Positions 42,387-51,247 of a stretch of DNA of 64,000 nt are shown here, piece after piece. Where the stretch lies: positions 1,550,001 to 1,614,000 of the forward strand of contig NZ_CP017014.1 of assembly GCF_001767395.1 (NCBI RefSeq), given 5' to 3'. Source of the DNA: Rhodococcus sp. WMMA185 (lineage in GTDB: Bacteria > Actinomycetota > Actinomycetes > Mycobacteriales > Mycobacteriaceae). Both the position numbers and the translations under genes were made by a program. Position 1 is the first letter of the stretch; each line of letters begins with the position of its first letter. The notes below the pieces were generated by a model. The model was not told the DNA's origin. It ran no database searches and saw nothing but the letters and a program-made list of their open reading frames with translations.

Positions 42387-43370
42387 TCAGTCGTCGTACT
42401 TCTCCCAGAAGCGCGTACGCAACTGGTGCCGGATCCTCTCGTCCAGGTCGTACCTATCCATCGCGTCGGAGGCGTCGAGCAGGAGCGCGCGGTCGATGTC
42501 GCGGGGGATCGACGGCCGTGCACGCTGGAGTTCGAGTTTGTCGTCATAGCTGGCGCTCTCCCGAAAAGAGGCCAGGACCCGCGCCACGACCTCGTCGATC
42601 AAGTGGTCTTGCTCGTCGTCTTCGTCGTACCCCGGCAGTACCTGAGCCGGGGATCCGGTCGAGACACTGTAGGCGAGCACGTTCGTCTGGCGCTGCGCAG
42701 TCGAACCTTGCGGAATAGCCGCGAGGTCGAGGGGAGTGCGCACGGCCGACTTTGCGTGCGCGACGGCGGGACGTGCCGGCGTAGGCGTCGGTTCTGGTGT
42801 GATCGGCTCAGGTGCTGGTTGGCGATCGACCTTCATGACCGCGGCATCGACTGCGGCACCGTCGATGTAGTCGAGCTCGTCGGCGGCCCGTATCAGGTGC
42901 CTGCTCACGCCATGTGGCTTGCCGCTAGCGCTTGGCACGGCAAGCAGCACGACTTGGACGCCGTGTACCTGTGCCTCTTCGACTGCTTCGGTGAGGTCGT
43001 CGTCGCCCGAGACGAGGAAGAACACGTCGGCTGCTCTATTGCGTGCGTGGGCCACGAGGTCGAGTCCGATGCGAAGATCGACCCCCTTCTGCTCGCCGTT
43101 GACGCCGAATCGCCCCAGGCGGAGCTTGACTTTGGGGAGCTCGCCGATGCGCTCCTGCTGTGCGTCGGGGACGCCGTTCTTTGCCGAGTCGTACCAATGC
43201 ACCCGGAGCACCGGCAGGCCCGATCGGGCTTCTGCCGCGTCGACCAGTGAACTGATCAGCGTGGAGTAGTCGACGTAGATCCCGCCGCGTAGCGAGGTGC
43301 CGGTGACGCGTGTCGCGGCTGAGGCGAGTAGGTATCCGGCATCGATGTAGAGAGAGCAGGTCGTCCGCAT
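42387..43370 (-). CDS. NYN-domain (LabA/DUF88-type) predicted RNase
   Basis: A 327-residue protein. Residues 1 to about 180 are a NYN domain of the PIN-like nuclease fold: Asp10 in LYIDAGYL, the GVDLRIGLDLVAHA segment and VSGDDDLTEAVEEAQVHGVQVVLLAV with acidic metal ligands. A proline-rich linker (PEPITPEPTPTPARP) leads to a charged C-terminal region containing an acidic EDDEQDH run. NYN proteins cleave RNA or process tRNA and mRNA. It stands alone on the minus strand between the ESX operon and an unknown gene. Confidence 0.85.
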   Translation of the reverse strand: MRTTCSLYIDAGYLLASAATRVTGTSLRGGIYVDYSTLISSLVDAAEARSGLPVLRVHWYDSAKNGVPDAQQERIGELPKVKLRLGRFGVNGEQKGVDLRIGLDLVAHARNRAADVFFLVSGDDDLTEAVEEAQVHGVQVVLLAVPSASGKPHGVSRHLIRAADELDYIDGAAVDAAVMKVDRQPAPEPITPEPTPTPARPAVAHAKSAVRTPLDLAAIPQGSTAQRQTNVLAYSVSTGSPAQVLPGYDEDDEQDHLIDEVVARVLASFRESASYDDKLELQRARPSIPRDIDRALLLDASDAMDRYDLDERIRHQLRTRFWEKYDD

Positions 43371-43472
43371 GCGCTCACTATGACACGCCGGCTGACGTAG
43401 GCGTCACAGCCAGCGCTTGCTGCGCCCGCGACAGCCAAACCAAATGTGCTGGCCCATAATTCACTGGACGCG

Positions 43473-43811
43473 CTAGTTGCTCTTTGGGTACACGCGGATC
43501 TTGGTCGGCGGTTCGTCACAGTCGAGCCGCTCGCTGCAGGATTCGAGACCGATGAAGTCATCTCCGTCGACGTACGTGTACGTCGTTGCGATGAGCTGTC
43601 CACTCGAATTGTAGGCGGAGACAAATATCTGGAGATCGGTGTCGATACCGCCGTTCGGGGATACGACGTCGAAGTTGACTCGGACTTCGTTGGCGTACTC
43701 GTCTTCCTTGAAGACTGCGTACATTGCCTCGAGTGTGATTCCGAATCGGTCCTCGAGCGCCCCCATTCGCTCGACTCGATCAGACAGATCGAGAGTCTTC
43801 GATCGGCTCAT
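43473..43811 (-). CDS. Small protein of unknown function
   Basis: A 112-residue protein. The start at 43811 is chosen for GGGGAGG 4-5 nt upstream on the minus strand. It opens with a short coiled helix (LSDRVERMGALEDRFGI) and continues as a beta-rich domain (EVRVNFDVVSPNGGIDTDLQIFVSAYNSSGQLIATTYTYV). No signal peptide or membrane segment is present. No family recognised. Confidence 0.65.
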   Translation of the reverse strand: MSRSKTLDLSDRVERMGALEDRFGITLEAMYAVFKEDEYANEVRVNFDVVSPNGGIDTDLQIFVSAYNSSGQLIATTYTYVDGDDFIGLESCSERLDCDEPPTKIRVYPKSN

Positions 43812-43907
43812 ATCGCCTCCCCGCTCCTGATTTCCCAGCACGACCAGTTGGTTGCTGATCTGCGGCGGTTCGAGCAACAGATAGCCGACAGACAGTAACA
43901 GCTGAGG

Positions 43908-45278
43908 TCAGGCGAGCACCGCGCCGGGATTGAGAATCCCCAAGGGATCCAGCGCCGCCTTGATCCGTCGGTTCAACTCCATGACATCCGCGCCGAGTTG
44001 TCTTGGCAGCCAGTCCCGCTTGAGTCGTCCGATGCCGTGTTCGCCGGTGATGGTGCCGTCCAACGCAATGACGAGTTCCATGACGCGGTTGAAGGCTACG
44101 TGGGCCCGTTCGGTTGCGTCGGGGTCGGTGGAGTCGAAGACGATGAGGGGGTGGGCATTGCCGTCTCCGGCGTGCGCGACGGTGGCGATGAGGATGTTGC
44201 AGTCCTCGGAGATCGCTTCGATACCGGTGATGAGCGAGGGCAGCTGCCGCATCGGGACTCCGACGTCCTCGAGGAGCACACTGCCCAACGCCATCGTAGC
44301 GGGCAGCACGGATCGTCTTGCGGCAGTGAAGGCCTCGCCCTCCTCGGCATTATCGGTGTCGAATACCTCGGTGGCGCCATGTGTTTCGCAGGCGCCGACG
44401 ATGGTCTCGATCTCGCGGGTACCGGCTGCGCCGGGGGAGTCGGATTGGGCGAGCAGCAGTGCGCGTGCATTACGGTCCAGACCCATGCGGACGGTGTCCT
44501 CGACGGCGTTGATACTTGCTTGGTCCATGAATTCGAGCATCGCGGGACGAATCTGGCTCGTGATCATGAGGATGGCGTCGGCGGCGGACTCGACCGACCT
44601 GAAGGATGCGACCACGGTCGACGCCGACGGTTGCGGCGGGATGAGGCGCAGCGTCAGTTCGGTGATGATCCCGAGCGTCCCTTCGCTGCCGACGAACAGT
44701 TTCGTCAACGACAGTCCGGCGACATCTTTGAGCAGCGGCCCGCCGAGACGCACGGCGCTGCCATCGGCGAGGACCACCTGCATCCCGAGAATGTAGTCGG
44801 TGGTCACGCCGTATTTGACGCAGCACAACCCACCCGCGTTGGTGGCGGCGTTGCCGCCGATCGAGCAGATGTCGACCGACGACGGGTCCGGTGGATACCA
44901 GAGTCCGTGTTCTGCGGCGGCCTTCTTCACCTCGGCGTTGAGCAGCCCGGGTTGGGCGACCGCGACCCGGGCGATCGGATCGACGCTGACCGCTCGCATC
45001 CGTTCGGTACTCAGGACGATGCCCCCGTCGACGGCGCTCGACCCGCCGGTCAACCCCGTGCCTGTGCCGCGCGGCACCACGGGCACCCGATGCTGCGACG
45101 CCCAGCGCATCACGGCCTGCACGTCCTCGGTGCAGGTTGCGCGGACCACCGCGACAGGGGTGCCTGCACCCGGGTCGGCCGCCCAGTCCTGGCGGTATCC
45201 GGCGGTGATGTCCGGATCGGTCACAACCGCGCCGTCGGGCAGCACGGCTTCGAGTTGATCCAGAATCACCGCCGTCAT
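43908..45278 (-). CDS. FAD-linked oxidase, glycolate/D-lactate dehydrogenase (GlcD) family
   Basis: A 456-residue PCMH-type FAD oxidoreductase. The FAD-binding part contains VVPRGTGTGLTGGSSAVDGGIVLSTERM and GGNAATNAGGLCCVKYGVTTDYILGM; the C-terminal cap ends with GTITGEHGIGRLKRDWLPRQLG, the GlcD signature. It oxidises a 2-hydroxy acid such as glycolate or D-lactate. The gene is monocistronic as far as visible, though glycerate metabolism nearby could be linked. Confidence 0.9.
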   Translation of the reverse strand: MTAVILDQLEAVLPDGAVVTDPDITAGYRQDWAADPGAGTPVAVVRATCTEDVQAVMRWASQHRVPVVPRGTGTGLTGGSSAVDGGIVLSTERMRAVSVDPIARVAVAQPGLLNAEVKKAAAEHGLWYPPDPSSVDICSIGGNAATNAGGLCCVKYGVTTDYILGMQVVLADGSAVRLGGPLLKDVAGLSLTKLFVGSEGTLGIITELTLRLIPPQPSASTVVASFRSVESAADAILMITSQIRPAMLEFMDQASINAVEDTVRMGLDRNARALLLAQSDSPGAAGTREIETIVGACETHGATEVFDTDNAEEGEAFTAARRSVLPATMALGSVLLEDVGVPMRQLPSLITGIEAISEDCNILIATVAHAGDGNAHPLIVFDSTDPDATERAHVAFNRVMELVIALDGTITGEHGIGRLKRDWLPRQLGADVMELNRRIKAALDPLGILNPGAVLA

Positions 45279-45321
45279 GCGTCTATCATGCCGCCGTATA
45301 CCGAACTCGCGGACGAAAACC

Positions 45322-46788
45322 TCACTCGGTTTGCGGGGTAATCCTCACGCTGCCTATGTCGTAGTTGTCGAAGAACTCGGTGAACGCGGCGGCCTGCATC
45401 TCGTAGCCGATGTCGTTGGTGGTGAACGAGAGGATCGGAACGGCCTGGCCGTCGAGGTCGGCGGTCGCGGTGTAGGTGGTGCTCGGCATCAGCCCGGCAC
45501 CGTCGATGCTGAACATGTCTTGTCCGTCGACCTCACGGACAGTGACCCGTGCATAACCCGGTCCGTCCAACGGGATGTCGGCGTTCTCGACGCGCGCGCC
45601 GATGCCCTGTTGGGTGAGGTTCTCGGTGCCGTCGCCGTCCGGAACCGCGTTGGCGACGTAGACGAGGGCCTGCCCCTCCTGGCCGGTGTCGAGAGTGGCG
45701 ATGACCGACTGCGTGGCGGTGTCGATGACCGACACGCTGTCGGAGTGCTCGTTGACAGCGTAGACGCGGGTGTTGTCGGGGCTGGGCCAGATGCCGTGGG
45801 GTTCGACCCCGGTCGACATGATGGTGTGGATCAGTTCCGGTGGGCCCTCGGACGTGCGCTGGTAGACCCGGATCTCGTTGGTGCCGCCCACCGTGAGGTA
45901 GACGAGGTCGCCCTCGTCGGTGGTGACGAAGTTCGCGTGGTTGACGTCCGGGCCGGTGTCGATGATGGCCTTGACCGTGCCGGAGTTGGTGTCGATGATG
46001 CTCGCCTTCCCGACACCCTTGTGCGGCGCCCACAGTTCTGCACCGTCCGGGGAGAGCCCGAAGTCGGAGGACATGGGGTCGGCGAGTCCGTCGATCACGG
46101 ATGAGACCTGCTTGGAGGCGACGTCGATGACGTCGATGGTCGCGGACCGGATGTGGTTGACGTAGGCCGTTTGTCCGTCGGGGCTGAAGAGCACCTTGGA
46201 GGGGCCGTCACCGGTCTCGATGTGTCCGGTGACCCCGCCGTTCGCGACGTCGACGATGTCGACCTGGGCGAGTGCGCGGTCGGCGACCCAGAACTCGCTG
46301 CCGTCCGGGGTGAAGAACCCCTCGTGCGGGGCGCGGCCGACGTAGGTCTGGTTGGCGATGGTGTTGTCGGCGGTGTTGATGATGGTCACCGTGTTGGTGG
46401 TCACGCTGACCACACCGAGATGCTGCCCGTCCTGCGAGAATCCGAGGCCGTGCACGTCGATGTTCGAGACGTACTGTGGCCCGAGGACTCCGTCGAGGCG
46501 CTGCGAACCCAGCGCGATCGATCCCAGGACCTCGTTCGTGGCGGGGTTGATGACGCTGACCCCGTTCGATGTCTGGTCAGCTACATAGACGCGGTCCATT
46601 GACGAGATCGGTTGGCCTTCACCGGCGAGAGCGGGAGCCTGCACGACTCCGCTGGCATTGGACGCGGGCGGAGACTGTTCGGTTTCTTCAGTAGTCGATG
46701 AGCACGCCGCGGTGACCCCCACGGTCGCGGCGAGCACTCCGGCGACCCAGTTCCGTCGCCTCAATACGCTGGATACAGCCACTTGCAT
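45322..46788 (-). CDS. YVTN-family beta-propeller lipoprotein
   Basis: A 488-residue exported protein. A signal peptide ends at a lipobox-like TAACSS with Cys29. Six to seven repeats of the surface-layer/YncE type (VYVADQTSNGVSVINPATNEVLGSIALG, TVTIINTADNTIANQTYVG, VIDTATQSVIATLDTGQEG) build a beta-propeller. The C-terminal part (SFTTNDIGYEMQAAAFTEFF) is the segment that recurs as a relic at 19240-19380. Function unknown; redox or surface binding proteins share this fold. Confidence 0.85.
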   Translation of the reverse strand: MQVAVSSVLRRRNWVAGVLAATVGVTAACSSTTEETEQSPPASNASGVVQAPALAGEGQPISSMDRVYVADQTSNGVSVINPATNEVLGSIALGSQRLDGVLGPQYVSNIDVHGLGFSQDGQHLGVVSVTTNTVTIINTADNTIANQTYVGRAPHEGFFTPDGSEFWVADRALAQVDIVDVANGGVTGHIETGDGPSKVLFSPDGQTAYVNHIRSATIDVIDVASKQVSSVIDGLADPMSSDFGLSPDGAELWAPHKGVGKASIIDTNSGTVKAIIDTGPDVNHANFVTTDEGDLVYLTVGGTNEIRVYQRTSEGPPELIHTIMSTGVEPHGIWPSPDNTRVYAVNEHSDSVSVIDTATQSVIATLDTGQEGQALVYVANAVPDGDGTENLTQQGIGARVENADIPLDGPGYARVTVREVDGQDMFSIDGAGLMPSTTYTATADLDGQAVPILSFTTNDIGYEMQAAAFTEFFDNYDIGSVRITPQTE

Positions 46789-46949
46789 TGCCTCTCTCGA
46801 GCGGGTGTATGTCGCCCGAGATCAGGGGGACCGACGGCGTCGCATGCGGCGGGGTGGGTCCGAGGCAACCTCGGAGACTCTTCCAAGGTACTGACGAACC
46901 GAGGCACCGCGACGGTGCGCAGATATCCTCGCGTGCGTGCGCAGCGCCC

Positions 46950-47423
46950 CTACTGGGCGGTAGGAGCCTCTGGTGTGAGAACGAAGACCGGTATCTCGCG
47001 TCCAGCCTTCTTCTTGTACTCGGTGATCGACGGGATTATCTGTAGTGCTCGATCCCACCAGAGGGCCTTCTCGTCTCCGGTGACCTCGCGGGCAATCATG
47101 TCCCGTATCGTGGCCCGATCTTGCAGTACGACGTGTGGATCGGCGAGCAGGTTGTAGCACCAGTCCGGGTTCTTCGTCGCGCCACGGTGCGTGCCCACAA
47201 TCGCATACTCGCCGTCGTGTTCGATACGAGCCAAAGGGGTCTTTCTGAGTTTGCCGGACTTGGCGCCCCTGCTTGTCATCACCACCGTGGGACTTCCTCG
47301 GGTGAACGCCCCCTCCGCGCCCCCGGATTTCTCGTACAGTTCGACCTGATCAGCAACGACAATCATTTCCCCTCTGAGGAAGAACTTCGACTTGCTGGGT
47401 TCGTATTCGCCGGAAAGAGGCAT
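46950..47423 (-). CDS. Deazaflavin (F420)-dependent nitroreductase family protein
   Basis: A 157-residue protein starting at 47423, of the DDN/Rv3547-like split-barrel family: GSPTVVMTSRGAKSGKLRKTPLARIEHDGEYAIVGTHRGATKNPDWCYNLLADPHV carries the family signature for binding F420. F420-producing mycolata contain many of these. The longer open frame to 47948 runs antisense through the DUF5995 gene and is not used. Confidence 0.9.
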   Translation of the reverse strand: MPLSGEYEPSKSKFFLRGEMIVVADQVELYEKSGGAEGAFTRGSPTVVMTSRGAKSGKLRKTPLARIEHDGEYAIVGTHRGATKNPDWCYNLLADPHVVLQDRATIRDMIAREVTGDEKALWWDRALQIIPSITEYKKKAGREIPVFVLTPEAPTAQ

Positions 47424-47488
47424 GCCACCAGTACAGCACTTGCGGCGGAGTTGCCCCAGCGACCGAACTGACCTGGCAGGTGCCTCGT

Positions 47489-48397
47489 TCACAGACCGCC
47501 GAGATCGGACAGCACGCCGATCGCTCCGTCGACCGCCCGGTGCAGCATGGCGATCGACGTCTGGGCCGCGGGTGCGGTCCGCGAATCCTGCAGCGCGAAA
47601 CCGTGAGCGAGCGTGACCGTGTTGTACCCACTGTCTGCGGCTCGCAGGAGGGTCTCGGATGCGACACCCTCGCCCGCCAAACGGTCGAGGCCCTCGCCGA
47701 GAGCGTAGAAGCTCCACAGCGGCCCCAGATCTGCGCCGTAGACGTTGCGGGTTCCCTCGACGATCGTGTCCGCCTCGAGAGCGATTGCATCCACGATCCG
47801 GTAGTAGTCGGGCACATCGGACTGTTCGGTGCCTGCTGCGGCGACGGCGTATGCCAGATCTACCGTGAGATGTGCGTTGTATCCCGCCATGGCGACCTCT
47901 GCGGGCGATGCCTCGCACTGCCTGCTCATCGTGAAGTACGGCGCCCAATGGGGATCGACTGGTGCTCCGGTGAACTCGGCGTGCAGATTGACGAGGTAGC
48001 GCCGCAGCAGGTCGGAACTGATGGCGTGCCCCCAGTCCCGATCACCGAAGCTCTCGGGGTCGCGTTGCATCGGCATGACGGCTGCGCGCTCGACGGCGTC
48101 CAGGCCGATCGAGAACAATCCCCGCCAATCGCGTTGCCGCACGAGAATTTCGGTGATCTCCTCGTGCCGTGCGACCTCGTCCTCGAGGCGTTCGAGGGGC
48201 GAGGTCGCGGGCAGGGTCGAGAGGTCCGACAGTGAGGCGATGCGATCGATTTCGGCTGCGGTCAAGGGAGTTCCGCACGCCTGCGGGGTCGCGTTCGCCG
48301 ACTGTGCCGATGCACTTGGGGGAGCGGCAGACGTCGAAGGAAGTGCCGCCGAGAACAATGCGATGAGAAGGCCGGTAGTCGTTCGTGCGAATCTCAC
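47489..48397 (-). CDS. Exported DUF5995 family protein
   Basis: A 302-residue protein with an N-terminal signal peptide (LLIALFSAALPSTSAAPPSASA). The mature part is helical and contains RDWRGLFSIGLDAVERAAV and AEVAMAGYNAHLTVDLAYAVAA, which match DUF5995 as I know it. Conserved histidines in HITV-like positions may bind metal. Role unknown. Confidence 0.78.
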   Translation of the reverse strand: MRFARTTTGLLIALFSAALPSTSAAPPSASAQSANATPQACGTPLTAAEIDRIASLSDLSTLPATSPLERLEDEVARHEEITEILVRQRDWRGLFSIGLDAVERAAVMPMQRDPESFGDRDWGHAISSDLLRRYLVNLHAEFTGAPVDPHWAPYFTMSRQCEASPAEVAMAGYNAHLTVDLAYAVAAAGTEQSDVPDYYRIVDAIALEADTIVEGTRNVYGADLGPLWSFYALGEGLDRLAGEGVASETLLRAADSGYNTVTLAHGFALQDSRTAPAAQTSIAMLHRAVDGAIGVLSDLGGL

Positions 48398-48490
48398 CGG
48401 CGAAGCATAGCCAGTCGCCAGCGTCCCCGGTGTTGATCGGTCAGGGCGTTTCCTGGACTATTCGCTCCAAGAGGACAGCGCCCGCTCTAG

Positions 48491-50137
48491 TCAGAAGGTT
48501 CCGGGCGGCGGCGTGGTCCCCTTCTCTGCCATTACCTGAATCAGTTGTGCGTGCATGTTCGCAGCCTGCTCGGGGGAGTAGAATCCGACGTTGCCAGGAA
48601 CGGCCATGTTGTGGAGTTCGTACGGGTCTTCGAGCAGGTCGTACATTTCATATTGCGGGCCAGCGACGCCGGCAGGGTCGAAGTACAGGGCGTATTTCCA
48701 GCGATCATTCCAGATGGCGCGGATGTGACTCGGTTCCTGCACGATGAACTGGCCATCGGGGGCTCCGGGATTCTGATCGTCGTAGGTGAAGTGGATGAAC
48801 TCTTGCACCGGCGTGACGGGGGCACCCGGCCGTGCGGATGCCTCGGCGATCACCGGTGCCAGGTCGGTGCCGAGGAAGTTCCACGACGCGCGGTCCGGGA
48901 CGTGGGCAAGCGTGGCGAGGGTGGGCATCACATCGATGAGCGAGGCCAGTGCGTCGGTTTTGACAGGTCCGGGGAAGAGCACCGGATTGCTGATGACCAG
49001 AGGCACGTTCGTTGTTTCCTCGTAGACGTTGAACACCTTCTGCCGGAGCCCGCCGTGCGACAGTCCCATCTCGCCGTGGTCCGAGATCCTGAAGACGACC
49101 GAGTTCTCACGCAGACCCGGCGTGGCGTCGAGGGCGTCGAGCACGGTACCGATGTGATTGTCGACCACCTTCTGAACGTACGCATAGAAGTTGGCGTAGT
49201 TCTTCATCGCCTCCACGCCGACAAGCGGGCCCAACGCGGCGGCGAGCAGGAGCTGGGACTGCACCTGCGCGCTCGGCTTGAAATTGAGCGCGAGGACCTC
49301 GTCTGCGGTGGGCGGCAGATCGATTCCCTGATTGAACGCCACAGGCGCTGCGGAGCCGTAGTTGTCGCAGTCGCCGTCCTGCTGATCCCACGTCTGCGGG
49401 TAAGCCAGAATGTCGTGCGGGTTGGCGAGGGAGACGATCAGTGCGAACGGCCTCGTGTCGGTGGGGTCGAGGTTCCTGAGAAAATCGGCGGCCTGTTCGG
49501 CGACGCCGCGGTCGAGGTCGGCGCACCCACCGCCGAAGTGGGCTGGATCAATGTCCTGGCCCAACTCGGGCGGAACCCATCCGTCGAACCCATAGGCCGC
49601 AAGATCGGCGCTGTTGGGTTCGCCACCGTCGGCGTTCTTGCTCAGGTGCCACTTGCCTCGATACTGGACGTTGTACCCGGCCGAGGCCAGTAGTTTGGCC
49701 ATGTTCTGCTCATCGAGGCGCAGCTGAGGCTCGGATGGGGAGAGAGTGCCACCCTCGGTCAGTGTGTTGGTCACCCCGTGCTGCGCCGGGTAGAGCCCGG
49801 TGAAGAAGGTCGCTCGGCTCGGCGAACACATAGCACTGTTGCAGTAAGCCCGGTTGAACGTGAGGCCCTGGTTAGCGAGCCGCTGGCGGTTGGGGAGGTT
49901 CTGCTGTGCCCATCCCTCTGGCCAGTGCATAGGCTCGCGTTCCTGATCGGTGATGATCACCACGATGTTCGGGCGCTGCGGCAGTGAGCCGGCCGATTCG
50001 GCCGCCGCAGGTTGCCTTCCGCTCGCGGCCATGCTCGCCATGCCCGCCGCGAGTAGTGTTCCGGCGCCGCCCAGGAACGCCCGTCGGGGAACTCCGCCCG
50101 TGCCTGCAGATTCTGCGTGCTCGCGCTCTCGAGTCAT
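48491..50137 (-). CDS. Tat-exported sulfatase (arylsulfatase/choline-sulfatase type)
   Basis: A 548-residue alkaline-phosphatase-superfamily sulfatase. A twin-arginine signal (VPRRAFLGGAG, Arg18-Arg19) leads to export. The formylglycine motif is CSPSR at 104-108 in NSAMCSPSRATFFTGLYPAQHG; IITDQ near 61-65 and RISDHGEMG carry metal ligands. Activity requires conversion of Cys104 by a formylglycine-generating enzyme, not in the window. It cleaves sulfate esters, perhaps for sulfur scavenging. Confidence 0.9.
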   Translation of the reverse strand: MTREREHAESAGTGGVPRRAFLGGAGTLLAAGMASMAASGRQPAAAESAGSLPQRPNIVVIITDQEREPMHWPEGWAQQNLPNRQRLANQGLTFNRAYCNSAMCSPSRATFFTGLYPAQHGVTNTLTEGGTLSPSEPQLRLDEQNMAKLLASAGYNVQYRGKWHLSKNADGGEPNSADLAAYGFDGWVPPELGQDIDPAHFGGGCADLDRGVAEQAADFLRNLDPTDTRPFALIVSLANPHDILAYPQTWDQQDGDCDNYGSAAPVAFNQGIDLPPTADEVLALNFKPSAQVQSQLLLAAALGPLVGVEAMKNYANFYAYVQKVVDNHIGTVLDALDATPGLRENSVVFRISDHGEMGLSHGGLRQKVFNVYEETTNVPLVISNPVLFPGPVKTDALASLIDVMPTLATLAHVPDRASWNFLGTDLAPVIAEASARPGAPVTPVQEFIHFTYDDQNPGAPDGQFIVQEPSHIRAIWNDRWKYALYFDPAGVAGPQYEMYDLLEDPYELHNMAVPGNVGFYSPEQAANMHAQLIQVMAEKGTTPPPGTF

Positions 50138-50463
50138 CGCCTCATTGTCGCGCGGTCACGAACCCGCGCGGACGCAAATCGAGAAAGTGCCGGGCAGGTG
50201 AGTGCTCGAGGCGTGGTGGTGAAATTGGCCGTTTGGATTGCGTCAGGGGCAATTTCGCGAATCTTGCATACGGCCCGGCCAGGCGGATTCGAAGGACCGT
50301 GATATTGCTGAATGCGTTGCCCCGGTTGGATTCTCGATCTGGCAATCGACGATGTCTTGTCAACCCCATGGTAGGAAGTGTCGATACATGTGGTGCCGAT
50401 GGTCCTACGAAAAGGTGCCGTTCGGAGCTACGGGGCGCGGTGACCGGTGGCTATTGTTGAGCT
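50138..50463. other. Intergenic region between sulfatase and stress-protein gene
   Basis: About 325 bases between divergent genes. It should hold both promoters; I see no recognisable operator, hairpin or small gene. Confidence 0.4.
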
Positions 50464-51081
50464 ATGAACTCGACTGCGGTGATCGTCTTTGTAGTCGCCT
50501 GGATCGTGATCGGGCTGATTACGGGACTGTGGATGGCCCGGAGAGGGCATTCTGCGATGTGGACGATTGTCGCGGTGATCCTGGGGCCACTGTTCGTTCC
50601 GATCGCTTTCGAACGTGCGGAGCGCCGTCCCGTACTGGCTGCTACGGGCCCGGAAGGCGTGGACTCCGCGGGATCGGCTTCTGCGGACGAGCGGCGACTG
50701 CTGGTGGGGCTGGACGGCTCAGCCGAATCGGAAAGAGCCCTCGCGGCCGCGATCGAGTTGATGGGAAGCCGATGTGGGTCCGTCATCCTTGCGGAGGTGG
50801 TTTCCTACGACGATGCGAGCGAGGGTGCCTCCGGGAACGAGGTCGAGGAGGCCACAGCCCGGCTGGCGGCCGCCGCCTCCCGCCTACCCGGGGTACGGAC
50901 GAACTACGAGGTATTGGCCGGCCCTCCGGGTGAGGCGCTGCGTCAGTTCGCCGAAGAACAGGAAGTCGACCTCCTCGTCGTCAGCCGGCGCGGACGGGGG
51001 CTCTCCAAGAGGTTGATGGGCAGTGTGTCCAGCGATCTGGTGCAGCACGCCAAGGTGCCCGTACTGGTCGTCGAACCCTGA
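50464..51081 (+). CDS. Universal stress protein with N-terminal membrane segments
   Basis: A 205-residue protein. Two hydrophobic segments (about 7-24 and 33-50) precede a single USP domain ([21 protein letters not shown], then [36 protein letters not shown]), with the G-2x-G-9x-G-S/T ATP-binding pattern. Membrane-tethered USPs of this form occur in actinobacteria. It lies alone upstream of aspS. Confidence 0.88.
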   Translation: MNSTAVIVFVVAWIVIGLITGLWMARRGHSAMWTIVAVILGPLFVPIAFERAERRPVLAATGPEGVDSAGSASADERRLLVGLDGSAESERALAAAIELMGSRCGSVILAEVVSYDDASEGASGNEVEEATARLAAAASRLPGVRTNYEVLAGPPGEALRQFAEEQEVDLLVVSRRGRGLSKRLMGSVSSDLVQHAKVPVLVVEP

Positions 51082-51180
51082 GCGTCGACGGGTGCGCACC
51101 GGTGATGGATTCGGCGTCGTTCACCCTTGTGGTCCACGTGAAATGGGTACGCGTTTAGCGCTCACGCGAGGCATCTCCGT

Positions 51181-51212
51181 AGGATCTGGAAGCAACAGGA
51201 TCTGGAAGCAAC
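51181..51212 (+). repeat. 16-bp perfect direct repeat upstream of aspS
   Basis: AGGATCTGGAAGCAAC occurs twice without a gap, 51181-51196 and 51197-51212, in the 5' region of aspS 36 bp before the start codon. A tandem duplication in the leader; no regulator is implied by the sequence alone. Confidence 0.95.
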
Positions 51213-51247
51213 GAAGTACCTTGCCTCATGTTTCGAAAGGAAGTCCC

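Noticed and set aside
43998-45341. 447-codon plus-strand frame
   Set aside because: Antisense shadow of the GlcD-family gene, with Gly/Asp-rich translation typical of high-GC antisense frames.
48545-49693. 382-codon plus-strand frame
   Set aside because: Antisense shadow of the sulfatase gene, whose own motifs are clear.
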